This document shows positions 37,399 through 46,032 of a DNA stretch of 50,733 nucleotides, one piece after another. Origin of the DNA: Alphaproteobacteria bacterium (GTDB lineage: Bacteria; Pseudomonadota; Alphaproteobacteria; Rhodospirillales; WMHbin7); assembly GCA_015232335.1 (NCBI GenBank), contig JADFZV010000023.1, forward strand, positions 1-50,733, written 5' to 3'. Numbering within the stretch: position 1 is the first letter of the stretch; every line of letters begins with the position of its first letter. The position numbers were made by a program, and so were the translations under genes. The notes beneath the pieces are model-generated. The model saw only the letters and a list, made by a program, of their open reading frames with translations, searched no databases and was not told the DNA's origin.

Positions 37399-37539
37399 CT
37401 AGAACGGATCGCCTGAAATCGAAGCCCCTAAACGGCTTCGATTGAGGGCGTGAATCCGTTCTATCAATTTGTTTTCGCGAACGATTCACGTTTTAATCCG
37501 TGCCACAAAGTGACTCGGATTAAAACGATCGTGCGCTAG
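37399..37539 (-). repeat. Structured dispersed repeat, copy B (141 bp)
   Basis: Reverse-strand copy of the element at 17807-17949. On the minus strand, stem 1 is CGTTTTAATCCG/CGGATTAAAACG and stem 2 is TAGAACGGAT/ATCCGTTCTA, with the same CAAAACAAATTG-type linker and the CGAAGCC/GGCTTCG inner hairpin. It ends in CTAG at both sides. It begins directly at the base after the DUF465 stop codon and precedes the terminator at 37351-37380, so it should be transcribed as a 3' UTR. Confidence 0.85.
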
Positions 37540-37704
37540 TCAGGGACTAAGTCGAAGCATTTCGTCCTTAAGACGCAGCTTCTGGCGTTTCAAATCGTGG
37601 ATATGGACGTCATCGGGATGCGGGCGGCGGGTTTCATCTTCCAACTCATTCTCCAACGCAGCATGTTTGGTGCGCAGAGATTCCAGGCGGTCCTCAATGC
37701 TCAT
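37540..37704 (-). CDS. DUF465 (YdcH-like) small protein
   Basis: A 54-residue protein: MSIEDRLESLRTKHAALENE, then a linker with RRPHPDD, then LKRQKLRLKDEMLRL. This is the typical DUF465 pattern: two helices in an antiparallel coiled coil, with a basic KRQKLRLKDE motif in the second. Function is unknown. A GGAGG ribosome binding site precedes the ATG at 37704. The stop codon abuts the structured repeat. A second DUF465 gene is at 39790. Confidence 0.9.
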   Translation of the reverse strand: MSIEDRLESLRTKHAALENELEDETRRPHPDDVHIHDLKRQKLRLKDEMLRLSP

Positions 37705-37806
37705 CGCGAGCCTCCATTAGGGTTGGTGGCACGTAAACTCTACTCGAAACTAAGGTCTTTCAAAAGCGGAACTGGGTCAGGATTCTTGACCTTGCCGGGC
37801 AAGGCC

Positions 37807-38634
37807 TTACGGCGGAAGCGGAAAATCGATAACGCGGCCCAGGATGTGGCGGTGCAGCATGGCATCGTCACCTGCTCCCACCTGATCGAAATAGCGCAAG
37901 ATGACCGGCTTTAGGGCCGAAAAGGTGATCACCCAGTGATCGAGCAGGCGGCGCACCTCGGTGTCCAGATTGTTGGGCAGGCATTCGATGAGATAGGCGG
38001 CATAGTGCGCTTTCAGGCCGGGCGGGCAGAAATAGGCCTTGTGGGGCGAAAGTGCTAGCGGCACGAAGTCGGTGCGCCCTGCGAAGGTTTTTAAGATTCC
38101 CTCGGTCACCTCGGGCATCAGATAGGAAAACACATCGTCGAAGACAATGACGCCCTCTGGGCTGGCCGCCTCCAGCGCGATCTTGGAATCGGCTAGAATA
38201 TGCATGAGACGATGATCGCCATCGATGTGGAACAGACGTGTGCTGGCCTTGCCCAGGCTTTGCGATACGCGGGCCGCTTCCTTCGTCGTGTCGGCCTTGA
38301 CCAGATTGAAAAGCTGAAGATCGATACCCAGCTTCAGCGCATTGCCGATGAAGGCGTCGGGCAGATTGAAGGGCGGATTCGGCCAATAAAGATCGAAGAT
38401 GTCGATGGCCTGCACGATTTCGCCGCTTCCCGCCAAATGCGCCAGCAGGAAGGCCGAGCGTCCGTGCAGCACACCGATTTCGGCTAGATTGCCCCCGACG
38501 CCCGCCCCCTTCTGCGCCAGATCGATCGCCATCAGAAGCCCTGCATCCAGCGGCGACAGAAAGCCGTCCACCTGATCCATATGGTTGGAGACGTAATCGA
38601 GCGCCTTGAAATAAGGGGCTTCGGGTCCGATCAT
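37807..38634 (-). CDS. Class I SAM-dependent methyltransferase-like protein
   Basis: The 275-residue product fits the Methyltransf_24 group: NLAEIGVLHGRSAFLLAHLA is the SAM-binding loop, IVQAIDIFDLY the following acidic strand, FHIDGDHRLMHIL a histidine/aspartate motif common in this group, and VIVFDDVFSY a late strand. The substrate is unknown; many relatives act in cell-surface sugar pathways. Its ATG overlaps the phosphofructokinase stop (ATGA), so it is translationally coupled to that gene. Confidence 0.82.
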   Translation of the reverse strand: MIGPEAPYFKALDYVSNHMDQVDGFLSPLDAGLLMAIDLAQKGAGVGGNLAEIGVLHGRSAFLLAHLAGSGEIVQAIDIFDLYWPNPPFNLPDAFIGNALKLGIDLQLFNLVKADTTKEAARVSQSLGKASTRLFHIDGDHRLMHILADSKIALEAASPEGVIVFDDVFSYLMPEVTEGILKTFAGRTDFVPLALSPHKAYFCPPGLKAHYAAYLIECLPNNLDTEVRRLLDHWVITFSALKPVILRYFDQVGAGDDAMLHRHILGRVIDFPLPP

Positions 38635-39731
38635 GCCCGGACCTCGCCAACATAGATGCCAAGCCCGTGCGCCGTGCGCACCAAGGGATCATCGAGCGAT
38701 ACCGAGCGCGTGACCCCCGCCACTTCAGCCAGGGGCACGTCGGTAACGCCCCTACCCTGCCAGGCCACCATGCGGTCATAGCGCTCGAAGGCCACCAGAT
38801 CGACCGCATGCACTCCGAAGGCCGAGGCCAGAACGCGGTCGCGCATCGAGGGTATGCCGCCCCGCTGCACATGACCGAGAACGGTGTAGCGCGTCTCGGC
38901 CCCGACCAACTTGGCCAGTCGATCCGAGAGGTAATGGCCGATGCCGCCATAGCGCACCTGCTGATCGGAATGCGCCACCGTGACCGGGCCTCCGGTCTCG
39001 GTCTTCACCCCTTCGGCCACCACCATCAGTCCGTGATTGCGCCCGGTCGCCTTGACATTATCGAGCTTGGCCTTGACCCCCTCCAGCGTATAGGGAATCT
39101 CGGGGATCAGAATGACATCGGCCCCGCCCGCCACCCCGGCATGCAGGGCGATATGACCGGCATCGCGGCCCATCACTTCCAGAATCATGATGCGGTGATG
39201 GCTGGCCGCCGTGGGCTGCAAGCGATCAAGCGCATCGACGCAGACATCGACCGCCGTGTTGAATCCGACTGCGTATTGCGTGAGATGCACATCATTGTCG
39301 ATGGTCTTGGGCACGGCAACCAGGGGGATTTTTCCCTGTTCGGCCAATTTGCGGATGATTCGCAACGAACCATCGCCGCCAATGGCGATGATGGCGTCGA
39401 TGCCCATCTCGCGCACGGCATCGATGATCTCGCCCGAACGATCCTTTTTCGTGCCGTCCGGCATGGGATAGGCGAAGGGATCGCCCTTGTTCGTGGTGCC
39501 GAGAAAGGTGCCGCCCTGGCGCAGCATGTCGCCGCCGCAGACATTGACGTTCAATTCCACATAGTCCACCGGACGCTGCATCAGCCCCTGCGTGCCGTCC
39601 TTGATGCCGATGACCCGCCAGCCATAGCCTTCGATGGCCCTGGCCACCACCGCCCGGATGACGGCGTTGAGCCCGGCGCAATCGCCGCCCGAGGTCAGAA
39701 CGGCCAGGGTCTTTCTACGGCTTTTGGGCAT
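38631..39731 (-). CDS. pfkA: 6-phosphofructokinase
   Basis: The 366-residue enzyme phosphorylates fructose 6-phosphate. It shows VLTSGGDCAGLNAVIRA, the phosphoryl-donor motif GGDGSLR, catalytic PKTIDNDV, the MGRDAGHIA substrate motif and GHVQRGG. GGDGS is typical of ATP users, while PKTIDND (rather than PGTIDND) is typical of the PPi/mixed-substrate group III enzymes, so the phosphate donor cannot be fixed by eye. It starts at 39731 and overlaps the next gene by 4 bp. Confidence 0.92.
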   Translation of the reverse strand: MPKSRRKTLAVLTSGGDCAGLNAVIRAVVARAIEGYGWRVIGIKDGTQGLMQRPVDYVELNVNVCGGDMLRQGGTFLGTTNKGDPFAYPMPDGTKKDRSGEIIDAVREMGIDAIIAIGGDGSLRIIRKLAEQGKIPLVAVPKTIDNDVHLTQYAVGFNTAVDVCVDALDRLQPTAASHHRIMILEVMGRDAGHIALHAGVAGGADVILIPEIPYTLEGVKAKLDNVKATGRNHGLMVVAEGVKTETGGPVTVAHSDQQVRYGGIGHYLSDRLAKLVGAETRYTVLGHVQRGGIPSMRDRVLASAFGVHAVDLVAFERYDRMVAWQGRGVTDVPLAEVAGVTRSVSLDDPLVRTAHGLGIYVGEVRA

Positions 39732-39789
39732 GGGGCGTTTTCCCTATCAAAATATGTTCAAGCCAAACGGCATCTGCTAATCTTTGTCC

Positions 39790-39996
39790 ATGATCAACGA
39801 GACTCAGGAAGAACTCAAGACCAGGCTGGCCTTGCTTCGCACGGAGCATCGCGATCTTGACGACGTGATTGCCCGATTGATCGAAAAAGCGCCGCTGGAT
39901 CAGATTCAGATGCAGCGCCTGAAAAAACGCAAGCTGCTTCTCAAGGATCAGATCTCGAAAATCGAGACACTTCTGTTACCGGACATTATTGCTTAA
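39790..39996 (+). CDS. DUF465 (YdcH-like) small protein, second copy
   Basis: A 68-residue coiled-coil protein with the DUF465 pattern: ETQEELKTRLALLRTEHRDLDDVI, a short linker (EKAPLDQIQ) and MQRLKKRKLLLKDQI. Helix lengths match the family and the protein is highly charged. The start at ATG 39790 is used; a TTG two codons earlier is possible. It is divergent from the phosphofructokinase gene and convergent with higA. It is a distant paralogue of the protein at 37540. Confidence 0.88.
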   Translation: MINETQEELKTRLALLRTEHRDLDDVIARLIEKAPLDQIQMQRLKKRKLLLKDQISKIETLLLPDIIA

Positions 39997-40019
39997 CCGG
40001 CATTCCCATGGGGGCGGCG

Positions 40020-40319
40020 TTATGCCGCGCGAGGCGTAATCCTGGCCTCGATCTCGTCACCGGCAGCCAGTTCCGCCAGTTCAAGATCGTAATCGCGCTG
40101 CAAATTCAGCCAGAACTCCGGCGTCGTTGTGAAATAACGGGCCAGCCTGAGGGCCGTGTCGCCGCTGATCGAGCGCTTTTCGGTCGTGATGGCCTGAATG
40201 CGGCTTACGGGGACGCCGATCTCCTTGGCCAGCCGATAGGCGCTCAAGCTCAAAGGCAACATGAATTCCTCGCGCAATTGCTCGCCGGGATGAATAGGGG
40301 GAAGATCGCGTTTTCGCAT
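40020..40319 (-). CDS. higA: HigA-type antitoxin
   Basis: A 99-residue protein with an N-terminal IHPGEQLREEFMLPLSLS and a helix-turn-helix (YRLAKEIGVPVSRIQAITT), followed by the ALRLARYFTTTPEFWLNLQ segment diagnostic of the HigA/VapI family. It neutralises HigB and represses the operon through DNA binding. The start at 40319 (MRKRDLPPIHP) is preferred over a longer frame that reads through the toxin gene. It lies 10 bp downstream of higB, the usual toxin-first order. Confidence 0.92.
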   Translation of the reverse strand: MRKRDLPPIHPGEQLREEFMLPLSLSAYRLAKEIGVPVSRIQAITTEKRSISGDTALRLARYFTTTPEFWLNLQRDYDLELAELAAGDEIEARITPRAA

Positions 40320-40329
40320 GCCGGTGTCC

Positions 40330-40611
40330 TCAGTGATAATCAACGATTTCGACCTGCTCCGCAGCCTCATTGCGCCAAACGAAGCAAATCCGCCATTGAT
40401 CGTTGATCCGGATGCTGTGCTGCCCTTTGCGGTCACCCTTAAGGGCCTCCAAGCGATTGCCGGGCGGCGATGCCAGATCGGTCAAACGCTCCGCCGCATT
40501 CAACTGCCGCAGCTTGCGTTGCGCCTGACGTTGAAGATCGGCGGGCAGGCGTCTGGCAAACCGTCCTTCGAAAATGGCCTGGGCGTCCCGGCCAACAAAA
40601 CTCCGGATCAT
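40330..40611 (-). CDS. higB: HigB-type (RelE superfamily) toxin
   Basis: A 93-residue RelE-fold ribosome-dependent mRNA interferase. It shows the family's core IRSFVGRDAQAIFEG, the helix LPADLQRQAQRKLRQLNAA, LASPPGNRLEALKGDRKG and the C-terminal strands QHSIRINDQWRICFVW. The last motif contains the conserved arginine and tryptophan seen in HigB toxins. No frameshift is visible, so it should be active. It is followed by higA in one operon, and the pair sits alone between chromosomal genes. Confidence 0.92.
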   Translation of the reverse strand: MIRSFVGRDAQAIFEGRFARRLPADLQRQAQRKLRQLNAAERLTDLASPPGNRLEALKGDRKGQHSIRINDQWRICFVWRNEAAEQVEIVDYH

Positions 40612-40681
40612 GGCCGAACTATACCCGCATCGCGGTCATAGCGCAAGTTATCCCTGACAAACTCTTTAAAAGTTACCCCCC

Positions 40682-41431
40682 CTACCCGCTGGAAAAGCCG
40701 ATCACCGGCTCGCAGCGTTTGAAGGCCTCGTCGGCGGCCTCTCCCGGAACGAATCCTTGAACCTTCCAGGCGATCTCGATGGGAATGCGCTCGTTTTGCC
40801 ACTCGAACACCCGCATGCTGGCATTGTCCATCACCGAGCCCAGTTTATGGATGGCTTGGGGTTCCGTCGCCTGCGGCATCACGGCGGCCAGACACGGCCC
40901 GCCGACGCAGCCCAGAATATCGGTCTGACGGACATGCGTGATCAGCGTTTCCGCCACCTGGGACAATAGCGCGTCATAGGCCACCAGCCCATGCTGGTGT
41001 CTAAGCGCATCGCAGGTCAGGATATCGAAACGGGCCAGCGAGCCAGCGATGCCCGAACGTTCGGAATATTCCTTAAGACGGGTCAGTTCGCGCATGAAGG
41101 CGCGGCGATTGAGACAAGCCAGCCAGGCATGTTTGTCGGCCTGCTCTTCAAGCCAGTGCATGCGCTGGTCGCGCTGCTCGATCTCGGAACGCAGGCGGTC
41201 CATCTCGGCCACCATGGAATTAAGTGCCCCCTGAACCTCGGGCGTCAGCTTGCGCTCGGGGATTCCCAGCACCGAGGCGATATCGGCAAAGACATGGCGA
41301 AGCGGCGAGCGCCGCTTTTGCTGCTGGCCGCCGCCATAAGCGCCATAACCCTGACCCGCACTGGGCGCCTGCGCGGAAGAAACCGCGCCACCCGTGGGCA
41401 GGGAGGCATTCGCAGGGGGTATCTCGGCCAT
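40682..41431 (-). CDS. Degenerate GGDEF-domain protein
   Basis: The 249-residue product has a Gly/Gln-rich N-terminus, a coiled-coil stretch (about residues 65-100, with MVAEMDRLRSEIEQRDQRM) and then a GGDEF-like fold. LACLNRRAFMRELTRL matches the L-T-x-L-x-NRRAF segment of diguanylate cyclases, but the active-site loop reads VGGPCLAAV in place of RxGGDEF. It is therefore unlikely to make c-di-GMP and may bind it or a partner. The start at 41431 (MAEIPPAN) has GGAAAGG upstream. It is divergent from prpE with 229 bp between. Confidence 0.75.
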   Translation of the reverse strand: MAEIPPANASLPTGGAVSSAQAPSAGQGYGAYGGGQQQKRRSPLRHVFADIASVLGIPERKLTPEVQGALNSMVAEMDRLRSEIEQRDQRMHWLEEQADKHAWLACLNRRAFMRELTRLKEYSERSGIAGSLARFDILTCDALRHQHGLVAYDALLSQVAETLITHVRQTDILGCVGGPCLAAVMPQATEPQAIHKLGSVMDNASMRVFEWQNERIPIEIAWKVQGFVPGEAADEAFKRCEPVIGFSSG

Positions 41432-41660
41432 TGCCATCCTTTCCGTTGCAGGCCAAGCCGTCACATGCCCGACCGCCCGGCCATTTCTTGGCCACGGCCG
41501 GATATTTTCACATTATATCACAATCCGCCCCTTGGCGAAGAGGCTTGCCCCCTCCCCGTTCGGGCGGTTTTTCGGGTAGGAGCCCCTTGCCAAGCCGCCC
41601 AGCTCTGACGCAAACTGACCCTTCCAAAAATCTGGGTCAACCCGAAGAAGGAAACGCACC

Positions 41661-43568
41661 ATGACCGGCCGCTACGCCGCAGACCATCAGCGCTCGATGA
41701 ACGATCCCAACGGCTATTGGGGCGACGCCGCCCAGGATATCGTCTGGATCGAACCCTTCAAGAAGGTTCTGGACGATGCGAATCCCCCCTTCTATCGCTG
41801 GTTCACGGGCGGCGTGGTCAACACCTGCTACAATGCGCTTGACCGCCATGTGGAGAGCGGGCGGGCCGAACAGGCGGCGCTTATCTATGACAGCCCGGTT
41901 ACGAACACCAAGGCCACCTACAGCTATCGCCAATTGCGCGATGCCGTTGCCCTGTTTGCAGGCGTCCTGGCAGACCTGGGTGTCGCCAAGGGCGACCGCG
42001 TCATCCTTTACATGCCCATGGTGCCCGAGGCGGCCATCGCCATGCTGGCCTGTGCGCGCCTGGGCGCCGTTCATTCCGTGGTCTTCGGCGGCTTTGCCGC
42101 CAACGAGCTAGCGACGCGCATCAACGACGCCAAGCCCAAGGTGATTGTTTCGGCCTCGTGCGGCATCGAGGTGGCGAAGGTGATCCCCTATAAGCATCTG
42201 CTGGACGGCGCCATCGACATGGCGACCCACAAGCCCGATCATTGCGTGATCCTGCAGCGCCCGATGGAAAAGGCCTCGATGGTGGCGGGGCGCGATGTCG
42301 ATTGGGCCGAGGCCGTTGCCAAGGCCAAGCCCGCCGATTGCGTACCGGTCGCCGCCACCGATCCCCTTTACATCCTCTATACTTCGGGCACCACCGGCCA
42401 GCCCAAGGGGGTGGTGCGCGACAATGGCGGCCATATGGTGGCCTTAAAGAAATCGATGAAGACGGTCTATGACATGGATCCCGGCGATGTTTTCTGGGCA
42501 GCCAGCGATGTCGGCTGGGTGGTGGGCCACAGCTATATCGTCTATGCGCCGCTGCTGCAGGGCTGCACGACCCTTCTTTACGAAGGCAAGCCAGTGGGCA
42601 CGCCCGATGCGGGCGCCTTCTGGCGCGTCATTTCCGAACACAAGGTCAAGGCGCTGTTCACCGCCCCCACGGCCTTTCGCGCCATCAAGCGCGACGATCC
42701 CAATGCCGAATTCCTGAAAAAATACGACATGTCCTGCTTCAAAACCCTGTTCCTGGCAGGCGAGCGCTGCGATCCCGACACGCTGAACTGGGCCGAGACT
42801 CATATGAAGGTGCCGGTGATCGATCACTGGTGGCAGACCGAAACCGGCTGGGCGATCTGCGCCAATCCGATGGGGCTTGAGCGCTTTCCCGTGAAGCCCG
42901 GCTCGCCCACCAAGGCGGTGCCGGGCTGGAACGTGCAGGTGCTGGACGAGGCGCATCATCCGGCCAAGCCGGGCCAAGTGGGCGCACTGGTCATGAAGCT
43001 GCCGCTGCCGCCGGGCAGCCTGCCTACGCTGTTGAACGCCGATGAGCGCTATATCCAAAGCTATCTCGAAGAGTTCCCCGGCTTTTACAAAACCGGCGAT
43101 GCGGGCTTCATCGACGAGGACGGCTATGTCTATGTCATGAGCCGCACCGACGACATCATCAATGTGGCAGGTCATCGCCTCAGCACGGGCGGTATGGAGG
43201 AAGTGCTGGCCAGCCATCCCGACGTGGCCGAATGCGCCGTGATCGGGGTTGCCGACCAATTGAAGGGCCAGTTGCCCCTGGGTTTCGTGGTGCTGAAGGC
43301 AGGTGTTGCCAAGCCCCACAACGAGATCGTGAAGGAAATCGTGGCCCTGGTACGCGACCGCATCGGCCCCGTGGCTGCCTTCAAGACCGCCCTGGTGGTC
43401 AAGCGCCTGCCCAAGACCCGTTCGGGCAAGATTCTGCGCGGCACCATGCAAAAGATCGCCGATCAGCAGGAGTACAAGATGCCTGCCACCATCGACGATC
43501 CCGCCATCCTGGGCGAGATCGACGAGGCGCTGACCATCGTGGGCTATGCGCATGGCAGGAAGGAATAG
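41661..43568 (+). CDS. prpE: Propionyl-CoA synthetase
   Basis: A 635-residue AMP-forming acyl-CoA synthetase of the Acs/PrpE group that activates propionate (or acetate). It shows the core ATP-binding motif YILYTSGTTGQPKGVVR, the adenylation motif WWQTETGWAI, the hinge region (DIINVAGHRLSTGGMEE) and the regulatory lysine in RSGKILRGTM near the C-terminus. The N-terminus with NPNGYWGDAA-like sequence (DPNGYWGDAA) favours PrpE over Acs. The start at 41661 follows GAAGGAAACG. No other propionate genes are adjacent. Confidence 0.9.
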   Translation: MTGRYAADHQRSMNDPNGYWGDAAQDIVWIEPFKKVLDDANPPFYRWFTGGVVNTCYNALDRHVESGRAEQAALIYDSPVTNTKATYSYRQLRDAVALFAGVLADLGVAKGDRVILYMPMVPEAAIAMLACARLGAVHSVVFGGFAANELATRINDAKPKVIVSASCGIEVAKVIPYKHLLDGAIDMATHKPDHCVILQRPMEKASMVAGRDVDWAEAVAKAKPADCVPVAATDPLYILYTSGTTGQPKGVVRDNGGHMVALKKSMKTVYDMDPGDVFWAASDVGWVVGHSYIVYAPLLQGCTTLLYEGKPVGTPDAGAFWRVISEHKVKALFTAPTAFRAIKRDDPNAEFLKKYDMSCFKTLFLAGERCDPDTLNWAETHMKVPVIDHWWQTETGWAICANPMGLERFPVKPGSPTKAVPGWNVQVLDEAHHPAKPGQVGALVMKLPLPPGSLPTLLNADERYIQSYLEEFPGFYKTGDAGFIDEDGYVYVMSRTDDIINVAGHRLSTGGMEEVLASHPDVAECAVIGVADQLKGQLPLGFVVLKAGVAKPHNEIVKEIVALVRDRIGPVAAFKTALVVKRLPKTRSGKILRGTMQKIADQQEYKMPATIDDPAILGEIDEALTIVGYAHGRKE

Positions 43569-43595
43569 GGGGCTTCAACTTCTGAAAGCGAAATC

Positions 43596-43626
43596 GGCCG
43601 GGGCGAAACCCCCGGCCGTTTTTTTA
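43596..43626 (+). terminator. Rho-independent terminator of prpE
   Basis: CGGCCGGGG (43596-43604) and CCCCGGCCG (43611-43619) form a 9-bp stem with a 6-nt loop, followed by a run of seven T residues. It overlaps the stop codon of the convergent 802-residue gene. Confidence 0.92.
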
Positions 43627-46032
43627 TACGCTATCCGCATTCGCCAGCGCGTAATCGAGGAAGGCCCTGACCAGGTTCATATTCACCTTGTTGCCAAACA
43701 CCACCTGCATGCGCAACAGACGGCCCAGCTTGATGGCGGCATGGAGAAACATCATCGAGGGCAACAAGGCCCGCTCGGCTTCACTGAGCGGATATTCCTG
43801 TTCGTAGGCGTCGATGAACGTCTTCGACTTGGCAGCGTCGATCCGGGCTTCCTTGTCGATGAAGGCGAATTCCAGCCCGCCTTCCGCCACATCCTCAAGG
43901 CGGGGCGAGAAACGCGCCGCTTGGAAATCGTAAAGCAGCGCCTCGCCCTTGACGAACATGATGTTACGGGGCGTGACATCGCCATGGCAGTGAATCCAGG
44001 GAATGTCCGAGGCGTTTTCCAGGCGTTGGCGCGTAACCTCGATCTTGGGGATGAGGGATTCGAACTGCTGCCTTAGCGTCACGTCCTCGGTGAATTTAGG
44101 CAGCAGGGCGGCATAGTCATGCAGCCAGAACTCCAGCGATTCCTTGAAGCGGTAGGAATCGGTGGTTGCCGCATCTTTCGGCAACGCCTTGTTCACCTGA
44201 GCCACCGTGCTGGCCGCCGACATCAGATGGACGTTCGTCCACTCGCCTACCTTGTCGGCGGTGATAAAGTCGAGCAGCATGACGTTGTTTTCACCCATCG
44301 GCTGGGTCAGCTTGCCGTCGGTGCCCGGCCTGGGCACGATGGCGGGCGCCTTTGCGTCGGCCAAACGCTGCAACAGATATGTTTCGTAGCGAAGATGCGT
44401 GCCGCGATGGCCTTCGACAGGCGGCGTGAATTCCGCGCCCTTCATCACCTTGACGATATACTCGCCCTCTTTGCCCTTGGCGCGGAACACTTCGTTGAAG
44501 CTGACGCCCTTCAAGGGATCGATGGATTCCAGCGCGATGCCGTAACGCTCGGCCACGAAAGCGGGCAATTGGCCCAGCACATCCTGCTTTTCGTACAAAA
44601 CCTCGCGCGACGGGAATCCGCTTAGATATTTATCCTTCACCGCAGCGTCCATGCGCGAGCCGAAGAACAGATAGGCTTCGACCAGATGTTGGCCGAAAGG
44701 AATGTTCGGATAATCCTTGGCATAGGGATTGTCGATTGGGAAATCGACCTCGCCCAGATGGTAGTAATCGCAGCCGCAGACTTTCCAGAAGAATTTGAGA
44801 TCCCAAGATTCGGGCACCGGATAGCGCTCATCGACCTCGATCAGAATATCAAAATCAGACCCCAGCTTGGCCCAGGCGATATGCAGGAAGGGCACTTCGT
44901 AGCGCCCGGTCTGGCTGCCTGATTTTTTCCACTGCATGGGATTGAGCAGATAGACTTTGCGCACCGCGGGATGGCGACTGACATGTTCCTTCACGTAATA
45001 ACGGAAGGCCTCGTCCAGCCCCTTCAGCTGCTCTTCGTTATAGATGATCTTGTTGGGTTTGACGAAACCGATGCCGTGCTTGTTGAGGAACTGGTCAAAG
45101 CGCGTCCATTCCTGGGTGATGTTGACAGCGCTCTTTCCAATCTTCGAGGGAAAGATCACCTTTCCCGTCTCGGTGTTAAACAGCATATTCTGGTGATTGA
45201 GTTCGACCACCTCGCCCAGCGCGTTCTTGCGGGCATATTCGAAGAAATCCAGCACCTGAAGCTTCAGCAGATTCAGTTCCTTCGAATTGAAGCGCTTGGC
45301 ATTCTCGGCCAAATAGGCGGGCAGCGGCACCACGGGCGACTTAACGCTCTGCTTGGGCATCGGTTTAGGCGCTCCCGGCGCGATCTTCAATGAGATGCGG
45401 GCTTTTTCAATCTCATAGATTTCTTTCTTGGGATCGGCCTTCTTGTAGCCCAGCCCATCGAACAGCTGCAGAAGTTTTTTGTAATAGGGTTGATCGATGA
45501 CGACGTGCGCAGTTTCCTTGCCACCATCCGTTCCCGTCTCCTCGACCCGGTGATGCAGTTCGTTGATCTCGATCAGGTTCAAGGTTTCCGCCAGATCGAC
45601 CGGACGTTCGCGCATTTCCAGCACTTCCTTGGCTGCACGCGCGAAGTTCAGGAACGACGGCTTGTCGAGAAGCATTTTGTAATTGCGCAGATGGATGTGG
45701 AAACCATCGGTATTCTCTTCCAACGAAATGCGGGTCGGATTGTAGACGATGGTCTGCTTCAAGGGCTTCTTGTTGAAGAAGGTCTTGATGGTGTCGCTTT
45801 GGTTGGTGTTGGGATTGACGCCGTCCTTGAAACCCCCCTCGATTTCCTTGCGCACCTGAGGAATGTAGGTCTCGCACAGGTCGGCGAACTCGATGAATTC
45901 ATCGACGTTGAATTCGATTCGAAGATCGCGGTAATGGACGTGGATATTCTCGCCCATGTCCATGAAGAAGGTGTTGAAGCGATTCTTCTCCAGCCCTTCC
46001 GAGCGGTGATAAAGGCGAATGATGATACCCAT
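43624..46032 (-). CDS. NTase-like/APH-kinase-like multidomain protein, 802 residues
   Basis: I do not recognise this protein as a characterised family. From the N-terminus there are two copies of a short beta-alpha module (about residues 29-54, IHVHYRDLRIEFNVDEFIEF; and 110-136, FHIHLRNYKMLLDKPSFLNF). A helical linker (about 235-350) follows, then a nucleotidyltransferase-like segment near 388-402 (KLGSDFDILIEVDE, a G-S then D-x-D pattern). Finally there is an aminoglycoside-phosphotransferase-like kinase domain (about 505-800): Lys in YIVKVMK, catalytic IHCHGDVTPRNIMF near 683-690 and metal-binding YDFQ near 701-704. It is a cytoplasmic protein with no signal peptide. It is convergent with prpE. 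The substrate is unknown; a role in surface glycan or small-molecule phosphorylation is a guess. Confidence 0.75.
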   Translation of the reverse strand: MGIIIRLYHRSEGLEKNRFNTFFMDMGENIHVHYRDLRIEFNVDEFIEFADLCETYIPQVRKEIEGGFKDGVNPNTNQSDTIKTFFNKKPLKQTIVYNPTRISLEENTDGFHIHLRNYKMLLDKPSFLNFARAAKEVLEMRERPVDLAETLNLIEINELHHRVEETGTDGGKETAHVVIDQPYYKKLLQLFDGLGYKKADPKKEIYEIEKARISLKIAPGAPKPMPKQSVKSPVVPLPAYLAENAKRFNSKELNLLKLQVLDFFEYARKNALGEVVELNHQNMLFNTETGKVIFPSKIGKSAVNITQEWTRFDQFLNKHGIGFVKPNKIIYNEEQLKGLDEAFRYYVKEHVSRHPAVRKVYLLNPMQWKKSGSQTGRYEVPFLHIAWAKLGSDFDILIEVDERYPVPESWDLKFFWKVCGCDYYHLGEVDFPIDNPYAKDYPNIPFGQHLVEAYLFFGSRMDAAVKDKYLSGFPSREVLYEKQDVLGQLPAFVAERYGIALESIDPLKGVSFNEVFRAKGKEGEYIVKVMKGAEFTPPVEGHRGTHLRYETYLLQRLADAKAPAIVPRPGTDGKLTQPMGENNVMLLDFITADKVGEWTNVHLMSAASTVAQVNKALPKDAATTDSYRFKESLEFWLHDYAALLPKFTEDVTLRQQFESLIPKIEVTRQRLENASDIPWIHCHGDVTPRNIMFVKGEALLYDFQAARFSPRLEDVAEGGLEFAFIDKEARIDAAKSKTFIDAYEQEYPLSEAERALLPSMMFLHAAIKLGRLLRMQVVFGNKVNMNLVRAFLDYALANADSV

